Positions 31,051 through 40,594 of a DNA stretch of 64,000 nt are shown piece after piece (position 1 is the first letter of the stretch; each line of letters begins with the position of its first letter). Under the pieces are notes generated by a model that was given only the letters and a program-made list of their open reading frames with translations, did no database searches and was not told the origin of the DNA. The DNA comes from Citrobacter sp. (GTDB lineage Bacteria; Pseudomonadota; Gammaproteobacteria; Enterobacterales; Enterobacteriaceae): the NCBI GenBank assembly GCA_019415335.1, contig DXKH01000045.1:65406-129405 (forward strand), written 5' to 3'. The position numbers and the translations under genes are program-made.

Positions 31051-31926
31051 TTACGATATTGCCGCCTGAATCGCTTCCAGAAACAGCCGAAGCCCGGCGG
31101 GCTGATGTGCACGGGAAAGATACAGGCCGTAAATAGCAAGGCGTCGGGGTTGCAGCGTCGGCAGCAGGCGCACCAGTCGTCCTTGTGCCAGCCCTTCCCG
31201 CGCTTCCTTTTCCGGTACCAGCGCGATCCCCATCCCGGCCAGTGCGGATTCGCAAAGCAAAGACGAGATCCCGGCACTCAGATTTCCCTTAATCGCCACC
31301 GAGACCGCCTCGCCCTGCTCGTCGAGAAAATGCCACGATTTTCCTGCAAACCCACTGTAATACAGGCAGTTATGCTGAGCGAGATCCTCCAGCGTTTGCG
31401 GCGTACCGTACTGGCGTAAATACGCCTCTGATGCGCAGAGAACCGACTCGCACTCGCCAAGTCGGCGGGCAATCGTGCCGGGTTCTGGGTTATCGGTAAT
31501 GCGAATGGCGACATCAATACGTTCACCAACCAGACTGACCGGCTGATTGTTTATCTCAATCTCAATGCGCAGTTCAGGATAGCGCGCTAAAAAATCCGGC
31601 AAAACCGGAGCGAGAATATGCATCGCCGTAAAGTGCGCACAGGCGACGCGTAGCGTTCCGCTGGGAATGTCTGCTGCCGACGCCGCGCCAATCGCCTGCG
31701 AAAGTTGCGCCAGCGTTCGCGTCTTCACCAGCGCCTCTTCTCCGGCTGGGGTAATCGTCAGCTTACGTGATGAGCGATGAATCAGTCGCGCACCCGTCCA
31801 TTTTTCCATCTCATCAAGATAGCGGCTCACCATCGGTCGGGAGAGACCCAGCGCTCGCGCCGCCGCACTCAGGCTGCCTAAATCGCAGATATGATTGAAT
31901 ACCATCGCTGCCATCACTCTGTCCAT
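31051..31926 (-). CDS. LysR-family transcriptional regulator
   Basis: 291 residues from MDRVMAAMVF, chosen because GGGGTGG precedes it and because LysR proteins of this group begin in this way. An ATG at 31962 would add 12 residues without a binding site. The winged helix (about 1-60, GSLSAAARALGLSRPMVSRYLDEME) is followed by a substrate-binding domain (about 85-288). It is divergent from the gene at 32051, its most likely target. Not found between sufA and ydiH in E. coli, so this pair is an insertion or a loss elsewhere. Confidence 0.87.
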   Translation of the reverse strand: MDRVMAAMVFNHICDLGSLSAAARALGLSRPMVSRYLDEMEKWTGARLIHRSSRKLTITPAGEEALVKTRTLAQLSQAIGAASAADIPSGTLRVACAHFTAMHILAPVLPDFLARYPELRIEIEINNQPVSLVGERIDVAIRITDNPEPGTIARRLGECESVLCASEAYLRQYGTPQTLEDLAQHNCLYYSGFAGKSWHFLDEQGEAVSVAIKGNLSAGISSLLCESALAGMGIALVPEKEAREGLAQGRLVRLLPTLQPRRLAIYGLYLSRAHQPAGLRLFLEAIQAAIS

Positions 31927-32050
31927 CGCCACCCCATCCGATCGTTTTATGAAACTCAGCATGTTCTGATACGGGAATTCTAACAGATCCCAATTTCCTT
32001 AAAATACAGGCCACACACAAGACCACTTCATCTGCATAAGGTTATCCCAC

Positions 32051-32902
32051 ATGAAAAATAAACTGCTGACCCTGTTGCTGCCTGCTGTCGCCTCACCGCT
32101 GTTTGCCGCGCCGCTGCAACTTGACGTCTATAACCCACAGGAAAACGCCATTTTCCCTGTCTCTTCAACGCTGGTATCCGGCCCGACGGAAGCAATATTG
32201 TTTGACGCGCAGTTCAGCACCAAAGACGGTGAAAAACTGGTGGAGATGATTAAATCCCGCAACAAGACGCTGAAAGCCATTGTGATTACCTCCGGCGATC
32301 CGGATTTCTATTTTGGCCTGCAGCCGATTGTGAAGGCCTTTCCTGACGCGAAGGTACTGGCCACGCCACAGGTCGTTGAGCATATTCGCGCCACCAAAGA
32401 GGCTAAGTTGCAGTACTGGGGACCGCAGATGAAAGAGGGTGCGCCAACGGCGCTGACGGTCCCGCAGGCAACCACTGAAACGCGTTTTCGCGTCGATGGC
32501 GAAACGCTGGAACTGCGTCATCCCAATGATTACGCGGCTTATGTTTGGGTGCCAGCAAACCGGGCCATTCTCGGCGGCACAGGCGTGGCGTCAGGTATTC
32601 ACGTCTGGACCGCTGACACCCAGACACCGGAGCAACGCGCATCATGGCGTAACATCTTGACTGAAATGCACAGTCTGCAACCGTCACAGGTCATTCCGGG
32701 TCATTACCTTGGTGAGCGTCCTGAAGGCGATCGGGCCATCCGCTTTACGCAGGATTACCTGCAATCGTTCGAACAGGCGCTGGCGGCGAAGAAAAGTTCA
32801 ACCTGGGTCATTAGCACGATGAAAGCCGCATGGCCCGGGCTGGCAGAGGAAAGTTCGCTGGAATTGAGCGCGAAGGTGAATTCGGGCGAGATGGCGTGGT
32901 AA
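32051..32902 (+). CDS. Exported metallo-beta-lactamase-fold protein with altered metal site
   Basis: 283 residues. A signal peptide (KNKLLTLLLPAVASPLFA, cleavage about residue 19-20) sends it to the periplasm. The fold is recognisable from the order VSGPTEAILFDAQFS, VITSGDPDFYFG, NRAILGG and VIPGHYLG. The usual metal motif HxHxDH reads S-G-D-P-D-F at 81-86, so three of the four normal ligands are replaced. The later GH is kept. It may bind metal differently or not be a hydrolase. A LysR gene faces it across 124 bp. Confidence 0.8.
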   Translation: MKNKLLTLLLPAVASPLFAAPLQLDVYNPQENAIFPVSSTLVSGPTEAILFDAQFSTKDGEKLVEMIKSRNKTLKAIVITSGDPDFYFGLQPIVKAFPDAKVLATPQVVEHIRATKEAKLQYWGPQMKEGAPTALTVPQATTETRFRVDGETLELRHPNDYAAYVWVPANRAILGGTGVASGIHVWTADTQTPEQRASWRNILTEMHSLQPSQVIPGHYLGERPEGDRAIRFTQDYLQSFEQALAAKKSSTWVISTMKAAWPGLAEESSLELSAKVNSGEMAW

Positions 32903-32924
32903 TACCGCCAGTGAAAAACAAAAA

Positions 32925-32946
32925 AACCCGACACTAATGTCGGGTT
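32925..32946. terminator. Bidirectional terminator between MBL-fold gene and ydiH
   Basis: AACCCGACA, CTAA loop, TGTCGGGTT: a 9-bp stem with an A-run on the left and T-rich sequence on the right. It serves both the rightward gene ending at 32902 and ydiH ending at 32971 from the other side. Confidence 0.88.
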
Positions 32947-32970
32947 CTCTTTACGTTAACAATCGCGGAA

Positions 32971-33159
32971 TCAATGAACGCCAAGGCGCCAGGCAAAGTA
33001 GATCTCTTCTTTTAATTCGGTGGAAGAGAGCGTCAGTAAATCGGCAAATTCGAGCTCAAGTTGTTTCAGTTTTTTAAGGTATTGGGCTGGAGAGAGCTCT
33101 GTTTTATCACGACGTAAAAACTCAATTGCCAGTTGGGCCGGGTCTAGTTGGCTAGTCAT
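32971..33159 (-). CDS. ydiH: YdiH, small protein of unknown function
   Basis: 62 residues from MTSQLDPAQLAIEFLRRDK, the same length as E. coli YdiH. Charged, mostly helical by composition, with no signal or cysteine. An earlier ATG ten codons upstream is less likely. Single gene, ended by the hairpin at 32925-32946. Confidence 0.88.
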   Translation of the reverse strand: MTSQLDPAQLAIEFLRRDKTELSPAQYLKKLKQLELEFADLLTLSSTELKEEIYFAWRLGVH

Positions 33160-33259
33160 ATCATCCTCGCTTATGGTCAAAACCTGCACAGTATATCACC
33201 TTTTACTGCGCAGATTATGACCAAAAGCAATAGAGATCACATTTTATTGTGTGACAACG

Positions 33260-33670
33260 TCACACAACCGCCGTGGTCAGCCTCGAGGTACAGCACAGTC
33301 GCTGTTGCTCATCGAAGATGTCGATCTGCCAGACCTGATGGCGTGAGCCGGTATGAATTGCCTTACAGATCCCCTTCACGCGCCCTTCCCGCGCAGAGCG
33401 AACGTGGTTAGCGTTAACCTCCAGCCCCACCACTTTCTGCTCGCCCCGGGTGCACAGGTAACCGGCAACAGAACCGATGCTTTCTGCAAGCACAACAGAA
33501 GCGCCGCCGTGCAGCAGACCGAACGGCTGTTTCGTGCGACCGTCGACGGGCATTGACGCTTCCAGCGTATCGTCGCCGATATGCTCAAAGCGAATATCCA
33601 GCAGGCCAACCATATTGCCTTCGCCCATCGCATTGAGGGCGTCGAGGGTCACTTCACGTTTCCAGATCAT
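33260..33670 (-). CDS. menI: MenI, 1,4-dihydroxy-2-naphthoyl-CoA thioesterase (YdiI)
   Basis: 136 residues of hotdog fold. The catalytic Glu63 is in GLLHGGASVVLAESIGS. It removes CoA from dihydroxynaphthoyl-CoA in menaquinone synthesis, which would serve the anaerobic respiratory systems in this window. The ATG overlaps the stop of ydiJ (ATGA), so it is translationally coupled. A longer frame to 33766 lies inside ydiJ and is rejected. Confidence 0.95.
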   Translation of the reverse strand: MIWKREVTLDALNAMGEGNMVGLLDIRFEHIGDDTLEASMPVDGRTKQPFGLLHGGASVVLAESIGSVAGYLCTRGEQKVVGLEVNANHVRSAREGRVKGICKAIHTGSRHQVWQIDIFDEQQRLCCTSRLTTAVV

Positions 33671-36600
33671 CCAATAATCTCCAGTAATGCCTGTACAGGA
33701 TGGCGCACGCCCGTGCCTTCGACGCGTTTCACCTGACTGCGGCAGGAATATCCCGTCGCGAGACAACGGCTACGCGGCAGCCGCGCCATCGCCTGATGCC
33801 ACGACAACTCGTAGATACCCAGCGAACTCGCATGGTTCTTCGCCTCATGACCGTAGGTACCGGCCATACCGCAACAGCCCACGCTGACATTTTCCAGCTT
33901 CGCGCCAAAGCGGGCAAAGATCGACGCCCATTGCGCAGGTGCGCCTGGCTGCGCGGTCACTTCGGTACAGTGGCCGAAGAAATACCAGGATTCGCCGCTA
34001 ACATCGCGCGGTTCCTGCGAAGCCAGCGCGGTTGCCAGCCATTCATTGGCGAGCTGTACGTGGAAATCGCCGCGCGCGTCGCCTAATGCCAGCTTGTACT
34101 CATCGCGATAACAGAGCACCAGCGCCGGATCGACGCCGACCATTGGCATCCCCAGTTTGGCCACGCGGTTCAAAAACTCAGAGGTCTTTTTAGCGGTCTT
34201 CGCAAAGCGGGTCAGGAATCCTTTAATGTGCTGCGCTTTGCCGTTTGGCGAAAATGGCAACAGAACCGGCTGCATCCCCAGCTTTTCAACCAGACGGACG
34301 AAATCGGCCACCACCTGTGCGTCGTAATAGCTGGTAAACGGATCCTGCACCACCAGCACCGTATTGGCTTTCTGCGCATCCGACAACGTTTCAAGCTGTT
34401 CCAGCGTCATGTTCGCCGAGCGATGCCCGACCATTTGCTGTTGCAGCGACGGCGTCGACAGCAACGGCAGATCGACCATGCCGATATGTTTTGCCGACAG
34501 CTTGCGCACCAGCGGCTGGTTAATAAAGAAGTTAAAGGTCTTCGGCGCCCGAGCCATTAACGGCGCATAGGTTTCGACCGTCGCCACCAGGTGGTCACGC
34601 AGCGGGCGCAGGTAGCGGGTATGGTAAAGCTGCAGGAAGCGCGAGCGGAATTCCGGAACATCGATTTTGATCGGACATTGCGTCGAGCACGCCTTACAGG
34701 CCAGACAGCCGGACATCGCCTCTTTTACTTCATGCGAGAAATCATACTCGCCCTTGTTGGCATGCCAGGTATTGCGGGTGCGTGAAATCAGCGAGCGCAG
34801 GCTGGGTCGTTTGCTCGCCAGCGCGTTTTCCAGTCGCACCGGATCGACACCGCGATCCGCCAGCAAACGTAACCATTCGCGCACCAGCGTCGCGCGCCCC
34901 TTGGGCGAGTGGATACGATTGAGGCTGATTTTCATCGACGGACACATCGGGCTCTTTGCATCGAAGTTAAAGCACAGACCGTTGCCGTTACATTCCAGCG
35001 CTCCACGCCAGGTCTGGCGCACAGCCAGTGGGATTTGCCGATCCCAGGTGCCGCGTTTGACCGCATCGACTTTCATCATCGGCGCGTCGACGCCTTCAGG
35101 CGGACATATTTTCCCCGGATTCAGTCGGTTTTGCGGATCGAACGCCGCCTTGACCTTCCGCAGTTCCGTGAAAAGTTCATCGCCGAAAAACGCCGGGCTG
35201 TACTCGGCACGAAAACCTTTGCCGTGTTCCCCCCACAGCAGACCGCCATATTTCGCCGTCAACGCCACCACGTCATCGGAGATTTGCTTCATCAGCACCT
35301 CCTGCTGCGGGTCGCACATATCCAGCGCAGGACGCACATGCAGCACCCCGGCGTCGACGTGACCGAACATGCCATAACTCAGACCGTGCCCATCAAGCAG
35401 TGCACGGAACTCCGCGATGTAATCAGCAAGATGTTCCGGCGGCACACAGGTGTCTTCGGCAAAGGGAATCGGTTTTGCCGCCCCTTTCGCATTACCCAGC
35501 AGCCCTACCGCTTTTTTGCGCATCGCGTAGATACGCTCAACGCCCGCCAGTTCAGTGCATAACTGCCAGCCAATTACGCCCGCCTCTTCACGGACAATCA
35601 GCTCATCCAGCCTCTCGCACAGGGAAGCCACCTGTCCGTCGATCACGGTTTCATCATCCCCGGCAAATTCGACAATGTTCAGGCCGAGCATCTCTTTGTC
35701 CGGGACGTCGGTAATCAGTTCGCTCACCGAATGCCAGACGATGTCTTCACGCGCCAGGTTCAACACTTTTGAATCAACTGTCTCCACCGACAGCGCGCGC
35801 GCGTCCACCATAAACGGCGCGTTACGAAGCGCGGAGTCAAAAGAGTCGTATTTCACGTTCACCAGTCGGCGGACTTTCGGCAGCGGCGTAATGTCCAGCC
35901 GCGCTTCCGTAATGAACGCCAGCGTCCCTTCCGAGCCGGTGAGGATACGGGTCAGATCGAATTCGCTCATGTCATCGTTAAAGACATGACGCAAATCGTA
36001 ACCCGTCAGGAAGCGGTTCAGTTTGGGGAATTTATCGATGATTAACTGACGCTTATCGCGGCAGCGCTCAAACACGGTGCGATAAATGCGACCAATGGCG
36101 GTATTGCTCTGACCGAGCGTTTCCGCCAGTTCGACCGGCAGCGGTTGCGTGTCGAGAATATCGCCGCCCAGCAGCACAGCCCGTACGCCCAGTACGTGAT
36201 CGGACGTCTTCCCGTAGACCAGCGACCCTTGCCCGGAGGCGTCGGTGTTAATCATTCCCCCCAGCGTCGCCCGGTTACTGGTGGACAATTCCGGGGCAAA
36301 GAAATAGCCATACGGCTTCAGATACTGATTCAGTTGATCTTTGATCACCCCCGCTTCCACCCGCACCCAGCCCTCTTCCGGGTTGATTTCAATGATGCGG
36401 CTCATATAGCGGGACATATCGACAATGATGCCCTGGTTCAGCGCCTGTCCATTGGTGCCGGTACCGCCGCCGCGCGGGGTGAAAATCAGCGAGGCAAAGC
36501 GCGGTAGCGCCGCCAGGCGGGCAATCAGCGCCACATCAGCCGTTGAACGGGGGAAAACCACGGCATCAGGGAGAAGTTGATAGATACTGTTATCTGTCGA

Positions 36601-36723
36601 CATTGTCAGACGATCGGCATAACTGGTTGCCGTATCGCCGGTAAATCCTTGTTGCTCCAGCTCTTGCAAAAAATTGAGCACCAGCTGAACGACGCCGGGT
36701 GCCTGAGAAATTTGTGGAATCAT
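33667..36723 (-). CDS. ydiJ: YdiJ, FAD/Fe-S D-2-hydroxyacid dehydrogenase
   Basis: 1018 residues. The N-terminal PCMH-type FAD domain has PRGGGTGTNGQALNQGIIVDMSRYM at about 84-108. An FAD-oxidase C-terminal domain follows, then an Fe-S part with CLACKACSTQCP, and a C-terminal region with FFGHCTE and GCCGMAGTYGHE, cysteine motifs of the GlpC/heterodisulfide reductase type. The family oxidises D-2-hydroxyglutarate, as reported for E. coli YdiJ and homologues. It is divergent from ydiK. Confidence 0.94.
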   Translation of the reverse strand: MIPQISQAPGVVQLVLNFLQELEQQGFTGDTATSYADRLTMSTDNSIYQLLPDAVVFPRSTADVALIARLAALPRFASLIFTPRGGGTGTNGQALNQGIIVDMSRYMSRIIEINPEEGWVRVEAGVIKDQLNQYLKPYGYFFAPELSTSNRATLGGMINTDASGQGSLVYGKTSDHVLGVRAVLLGGDILDTQPLPVELAETLGQSNTAIGRIYRTVFERCRDKRQLIIDKFPKLNRFLTGYDLRHVFNDDMSEFDLTRILTGSEGTLAFITEARLDITPLPKVRRLVNVKYDSFDSALRNAPFMVDARALSVETVDSKVLNLAREDIVWHSVSELITDVPDKEMLGLNIVEFAGDDETVIDGQVASLCERLDELIVREEAGVIGWQLCTELAGVERIYAMRKKAVGLLGNAKGAAKPIPFAEDTCVPPEHLADYIAEFRALLDGHGLSYGMFGHVDAGVLHVRPALDMCDPQQEVLMKQISDDVVALTAKYGGLLWGEHGKGFRAEYSPAFFGDELFTELRKVKAAFDPQNRLNPGKICPPEGVDAPMMKVDAVKRGTWDRQIPLAVRQTWRGALECNGNGLCFNFDAKSPMCPSMKISLNRIHSPKGRATLVREWLRLLADRGVDPVRLENALASKRPSLRSLISRTRNTWHANKGEYDFSHEVKEAMSGCLACKACSTQCPIKIDVPEFRSRFLQLYHTRYLRPLRDHLVATVETYAPLMARAPKTFNFFINQPLVRKLSAKHIGMVDLPLLSTPSLQQQMVGHRSANMTLEQLETLSDAQKANTVLVVQDPFTSYYDAQVVADFVRLVEKLGMQPVLLPFSPNGKAQHIKGFLTRFAKTAKKTSEFLNRVAKLGMPMVGVDPALVLCYRDEYKLALGDARGDFHVQLANEWLATALASQEPRDVSGESWYFFGHCTEVTAQPGAPAQWASIFARFGAKLENVSVGCCGMAGTYGHEAKNHASSLGIYELSWHQAMARLPRSRCLATGYSCRSQVKRVEGTGVRHPVQALLEIIG

Positions 36724-36928
36724 TATCGTGACCCTTTCCTGCGGTCTGTGTGTTGTGAGAGTTAATCGTTTGCTTATTGTTGTATCACATTTTTTTCTAA
36801 TACACCCACCAGAAATACTGGCAGAATCCGCCTGTCAAAAACCGCTGAAATTGCTCATCATTATGAGACGTGTTTCACGCGGTCGCGTCGCGTCAACGAT
36901 CTGACGCACTACATAGGTGAAAGAGTTT

Positions 36929-38041
36929 ATGGTCAATATTCGTCAGCCCAGGGATATCGCACAAGTGCTGCTGTCGGTGCTGTTTTTAGCCATCATGATT
37001 GTGGCGTGTTTCTGGATTGTTCAACCTTTTATTCTGGGCTTTGCCTGGGCCGGGACGATCGTCATTGCGACCTGGCCCGTTTTACTGCGCCTGCAGAAAT
37101 TACTCTGGGGTCGTCGTTCGCTGGCGGTTCTGGTAATGATGCTTTTATTAGTCCTGCTGTTTGTGATCCCAATTGCGCTTCTGGTCAACAGTATCGTTGA
37201 TGGCAGCGGACCGCTGATTCACACCGTCTCGGGCGGTGATATGACGTTGCCGGATCTGGCCTGGCTGAACAGCATTCCGCTGGTCGGCGCGAAACTGTAC
37301 GCTGGCTGGCATAACCTGCTGGATATGGGCGGTACGGCGATCATGGCGAAGGTCCGTCCTTACATCGGCACCACAACCACCTGGTTTGTCGGTCAGGCCG
37401 CTCACATTGGTCGTTTTATGATGCACTGTGGCCTGATGCTGCTATTCAGCGCCCTGCTGTACTGGCGTGGTGAGACGGTGGCGCTGGGTATTCGTCATTT
37501 TGCCTACCGACTGGCGGCAAAACGTGGCGACGCGGCGATGCTGCTGGCCGCACAGGCGATCCGCGCGGTGGCGCTGGGTGTGGTCGTCACTGCCCTGGTG
37601 CAGGCGGTGCTGGGCGGCATCGGTCTGGCGGTTTCCGGTGTACCTTACGCCACGCTGCTCTCTGTGGTGATGATCCTCTCCTGCCTGGTCCAACTGGGGC
37701 CGTTACCGGTGTTGATTCCGGCCATTATCTGGCTTTACTGGACCGGCGATACGACCTGGGGCAGCGTGCTGCTGGCCTGGAGTTGCGTGGTGGGGACACT
37801 GGATAACGTGATTCGCCCGATGCTGATTCGTATGGGCGCAGATTTGCCGCTGATCCTGATCCTCTCCGGCGTCATTGGCGGCCTGATTGCGTTTGGCATG
37901 ATTGGGCTGTTTATCGGTCCGGTACTGCTGGCTGTTTCCTGGCGGCTGTTCTCGGCCTGGGTCAACGAAGCGCCAGCCCCCGGCAGTAAACCTGAGGAAC
38001 TCCTCGAGGAACTGGCTGAAATCGAATCCCCTAAGAAATAA
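36929..38041 (+). CDS. ydiK: YdiK, AI-2E/PerM-family membrane protein
   Basis: 370 residues from MVNIRQPRD, the E. coli length, with eight or so hydrophobic helices typical of the AI-2 exporter-like (UPF0118) family. The C-terminus is an acidic, proline-containing tail. The function of YdiK is not established. The initiator at 36929 has GTGAAAGAG upstream; an ATG at 36917 would precede that site. Confidence 0.93.
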   Translation: MVNIRQPRDIAQVLLSVLFLAIMIVACFWIVQPFILGFAWAGTIVIATWPVLLRLQKLLWGRRSLAVLVMMLLLVLLFVIPIALLVNSIVDGSGPLIHTVSGGDMTLPDLAWLNSIPLVGAKLYAGWHNLLDMGGTAIMAKVRPYIGTTTTWFVGQAAHIGRFMMHCGLMLLFSALLYWRGETVALGIRHFAYRLAAKRGDAAMLLAAQAIRAVALGVVVTALVQAVLGGIGLAVSGVPYATLLSVVMILSCLVQLGPLPVLIPAIIWLYWTGDTTWGSVLLAWSCVVGTLDNVIRPMLIRMGADLPLILILSGVIGGLIAFGMIGLFIGPVLLAVSWRLFSAWVNEAPAPGSKPEELLEELAEIESPKK

Positions 38042-38047
38042 CACGAT

Positions 38048-38076
38048 ATCAGGCGACTCCGGTCGCCTGATTGTTT
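38048..38076 (+). terminator. ydiK terminator
   Basis: ATCAGGCGAC, TCCG loop, GTCGCCTGAT followed by TGTTT: a 10-bp perfect stem 6 bases after the ydiK stop. Confidence 0.85.
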
Positions 38077-38178
38077 AGATTTGCTAATCAATGGCGTACC
38101 GCAACCTATCTGTACCTCTTGTTCCCGCTTCGTTATCCCTGATTTGCGTCGCAAATTCTTTACAGTATTTAAACTATT

Positions 38179-38221
38179 GAGACGAATCTGATCGACGCTA
38201 AAACGCCCCATACCCTACTAT
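38179..38221 (+). promoter_or_regulatory. rprA promoter with RcsB box
   Basis: The -10 TACTAT is at 38216-38221, six bases before the RNA start. TGAGACGAATCTGATCGACG at 38179-38198 is the RcsB-binding segment known upstream of E. coli rprA, centred near -40. Activation by the Rcs envelope stress relay is expected. Confidence 0.75.
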
Positions 38222-38227
38222 TAGCTC

Positions 38228-38333
38228 ACGGTTATAGATCAAGACATTGATTTATAAGTATGGAAATCCCCTGAGTGAAACAACGAATTGCTGTGTGTAG
38301 TCTTTGCCCATCTCCCACGATGGGCTTTTTTTT
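38228..38333 (+). ncRNA. rprA: RprA small RNA
   Basis: About 106 bases that follow the E. coli RprA sequence with few changes: start ACGGTTATAGATC, the rpoS-pairing central segment GGAAATCCCCTGAGTGAAAC, and the terminator GCCCATCTCCCACGATGGGC followed by a U-run. It is an Hfq-dependent RNA that opens the rpoS leader and represses csgD and other targets. Position between ydiK and ydiL is as in E. coli. Confidence 0.96.
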
Positions 38334-38379
38334 TACCTGCTTGCGCTGTTTTTACGTAATCCAGAAAACTGCTTTCATG

Positions 38380-38609
38380 TTACGTCGTCAATGACGTTGA
38401 CCGTTCCAGTATCTCGGTCCCCACCTTATGCCCCAATTCCTCATGTTTAGCGCCGTCAGGACGTTCCAATAAAATTGCATCCACAACCAGATTTATTTTG
38501 TACGATTTACTCTTTCATCATTAATCTTCGCAGCACGACGCGGCAAGAGCGATGATCGGTTATCCCTTGATTCTTCGCGTACTCCGCCCACCACCAGGTT
38601 AATTTTCAT
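38380..38609 (-). pseudogene. Frame-disrupted coding remnant with repeated KINLVV motif
   Basis: In the 38334-38784 gap the minus strand has an ATG at 38609 opening a 38-codon frame (MKINLVVGGVREES... to a TAA at 38493). One base out of phase at the end of that frame begins KINLVVDAILLERPDGAK, open to a TAA at 38380. The two segments share KINLVV and a charged continuation, so they look like two modules of one repeat protein broken by a frameshift. I do not recognise the family. The start has AGGAG only two bases away, which is poor. Confidence 0.4.
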
Positions 38610-38784
38610 TCTCCTGTCAGACGCTGTATTTTTATGTCGGTGAGATACTTTTTCCTGTTATTTTCTGTATTCACACATTCATAACAAAGAATATTGCACA
38701 AGATATTGTGACTCTCTTCATGCCGAAACCTGCTTAATAGTGTTATTTATGCTTTATCGTTTTTTAATATGAGGTCATTCAATG

Positions 38785-39141
38785 ATGAACGCTTATGAAC
38801 TACAGGCATTACGTCATGTTTTTGCAATGACCATTGAAGAGTGCGTATCGTGGATTGCGCCAGATTATAATGTCGCCGACTGGCAGCGATGGGAAAATGG
38901 CGAAGGTGAACTGCCCCCCGCCATTGCTGAAACGCTGCTGGAAATGCGTAGAAAAAGAAAATTACGTATTAATGCCATTATAGAGAAGATAAACAATCGC
39001 ATTGGTAATAATACTATGCGTTTCTTTTCTGATTTAACTGATTTCCAGTCAGTCTATCGTGATGGCAGTTTTCTTGACTGGAAAATTTATCAATCCGTTG
39101 CTGCCGAACTCTACGCCCACGACCTGGAACGACTGTGCTAA
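38785..39141 (+). CDS. ydiL: YdiL, DUF1870-type putative DNA-binding protein
   Basis: 118 residues from the second of two adjacent ATGs. The N-terminal part (ELQALRHVFAMTIEECVSWIA...DWQRWENGEGELP) resembles a Xre-like helix-turn-helix, and the C-terminal half is the conserved NRIGNNTMRFF to YAHDLERLC segment. No target is known. It lies between rprA and ydiM. Confidence 0.87.
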   Translation: MNAYELQALRHVFAMTIEECVSWIAPDYNVADWQRWENGEGELPPAIAETLLEMRRKRKLRINAIIEKINNRIGNNTMRFFSDLTDFQSVYRDGSFLDWKIYQSVAAELYAHDLERLC

Positions 39142-39270
39142 ACCACATATTCCCTGCCACTGGCGATTCATACTAAGAAACTTCAAATAAACAGACTGAT
39201 TGTACTTTTAAGGCGCGGGCATTTAACCCGTACCAGGGAAAATCATTAGCCATTTCGCTGAGCAGGCATC

Positions 39271-40494
39271 ATGAAAAATCACTATTTCCCCACCGCGATG
39301 GGACTGTATCTTAATTACCTGGTGCATGGCATGGGCGTCATCCTGATGAGTCTCAACATGGCATCGCTCGAACAACAATGGCAGACAAATGCCGCTGGGG
39401 TGTCTGTCGTGATCTCCTCATTAGGTATCGGGCGCTTAAGCGTCCTGTTTTGCGCCGGATTATTATCCGACCGGTTTGGCCGTCGCCCCTTTATCATTCT
39501 GGGGATGCTTTGTTATGTGATGTTCTTTTTCGGTATTCTGACAACCCACAACATCATCATCGCTTATGCCTTCGGCGTCCTTGCAGGTATGGCAAACAGT
39601 TTTCTGGACGCCGGTACCTATCCCAGCCTGATGGAGGCCTTTCCCGCTTCGCCGAGCACCGCCAACATCCTGATTAAGGCCTTTGTTTCCGGCGGACAGT
39701 TTTTGCTGCCCATCATCATCAGTCTGCTCGTCTGGGCAGAACTGTGGTTTGGTTGGTCATTTATCATTGCCGCCGCCATCATGCTGATTAACGGTATCTT
39801 TTTACTGCGCTGTTCCTTTCCGCCGCATCCAGGACGTCGCGTCGCACCGGTCACGCCGACACACGATCCGCACCAGCGTCCGGCGGAAAAACATCGCTGC
39901 GCATTCATCGACCTGGCCAGCTATACGCTGTACGGCTACATCTCGATGGCCACGTTTTATCTTATCAGCCAGTGGCTGGCGCAGTACGGTCAGTTTGTCG
40001 CCGGGATGTCATATACCCTGTCGATCAAACTGCTGAGCATCTACACCTGTGGTTCGCTACTTTGCGTTTTGATTACCGCCCCGCTGGTGCGCAAAACGGT
40101 GCGTTCAACTACCTTGCTGATGCTGTACACCTTCGTCTCGTTTGTCGCACTGTTGACGGTGTGCCTGCATCCCACGATGTATGTCGTGATTGTCTTTGCC
40201 TTTGTGATCGGCTTTTCGTCAGCCGGAGGCGTGGTACAGATAGGCCTGACCCTGATGGCAGCTCGCTTCCCGCATGCCAAAGGCAAAGCCACCGGCATTT
40301 ATTACAGTGCAGGCAGCATCGCCACCTTCACGATCCCGCTGGTGACGGCTCATCTTTCACAACGGAGTATCGCCGATATTATGTGGTTCGATACCGGTAT
40401 TGCCGCCGTGGGTTTCTTGTTGGCGCTGTTTATCGGCTACCGCAGCCGTCTCGAAACAAAACGTCAGTTGATGATGTCACCTTTGGCGGAATAA
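39271..40494 (+). CDS. ydiM: YdiM, MFS transporter
   Basis: 407 residues, twelve hydrophobic helices. The loop 2-3 motif GLLSDRFGRRPFI is the major facilitator signature. It is a close paralogue of YdiN downstream (shared [16 protein letters not shown] start and [26 protein letters not shown] block). The substrate is unknown; the neighbours aroD and ydiB make a shikimate- or quinate-like compound plausible but unproven. Confidence 0.9.
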   Translation: MKNHYFPTAMGLYLNYLVHGMGVILMSLNMASLEQQWQTNAAGVSVVISSLGIGRLSVLFCAGLLSDRFGRRPFIILGMLCYVMFFFGILTTHNIIIAYAFGVLAGMANSFLDAGTYPSLMEAFPASPSTANILIKAFVSGGQFLLPIIISLLVWAELWFGWSFIIAAAIMLINGIFLLRCSFPPHPGRRVAPVTPTHDPHQRPAEKHRCAFIDLASYTLYGYISMATFYLISQWLAQYGQFVAGMSYTLSIKLLSIYTCGSLLCVLITAPLVRKTVRSTTLLMLYTFVSFVALLTVCLHPTMYVVIVFAFVIGFSSAGGVVQIGLTLMAARFPHAKGKATGIYYSAGSIATFTIPLVTAHLSQRSIADIMWFDTGIAAVGFLLALFIGYRSRLETKRQLMMSPLAE

Positions 40495-40594
40495 GACTGA
40501 ATCCGTCGCATGCAATATTATTATCGCTGACTGCAATATAGTTTGTATAACGTCAATAACATCAGCAAAACATCGCAGGAGAAGTAGGCTTTCA

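Noticed and set aside
38493..38609. The 38-codon frame starting at 38609 as a working small gene
   Set aside because: Binding site too close to the ATG, and the similarity to the out-of-frame downstream segment points to a remnant.
39228..39245. GTACCAGGGAAAATC before ydiM as a third copy of the ydiN/ydiQ element
   Set aside because: Only a few bases agree, it is in the other orientation and close to the start codon; not convincing.
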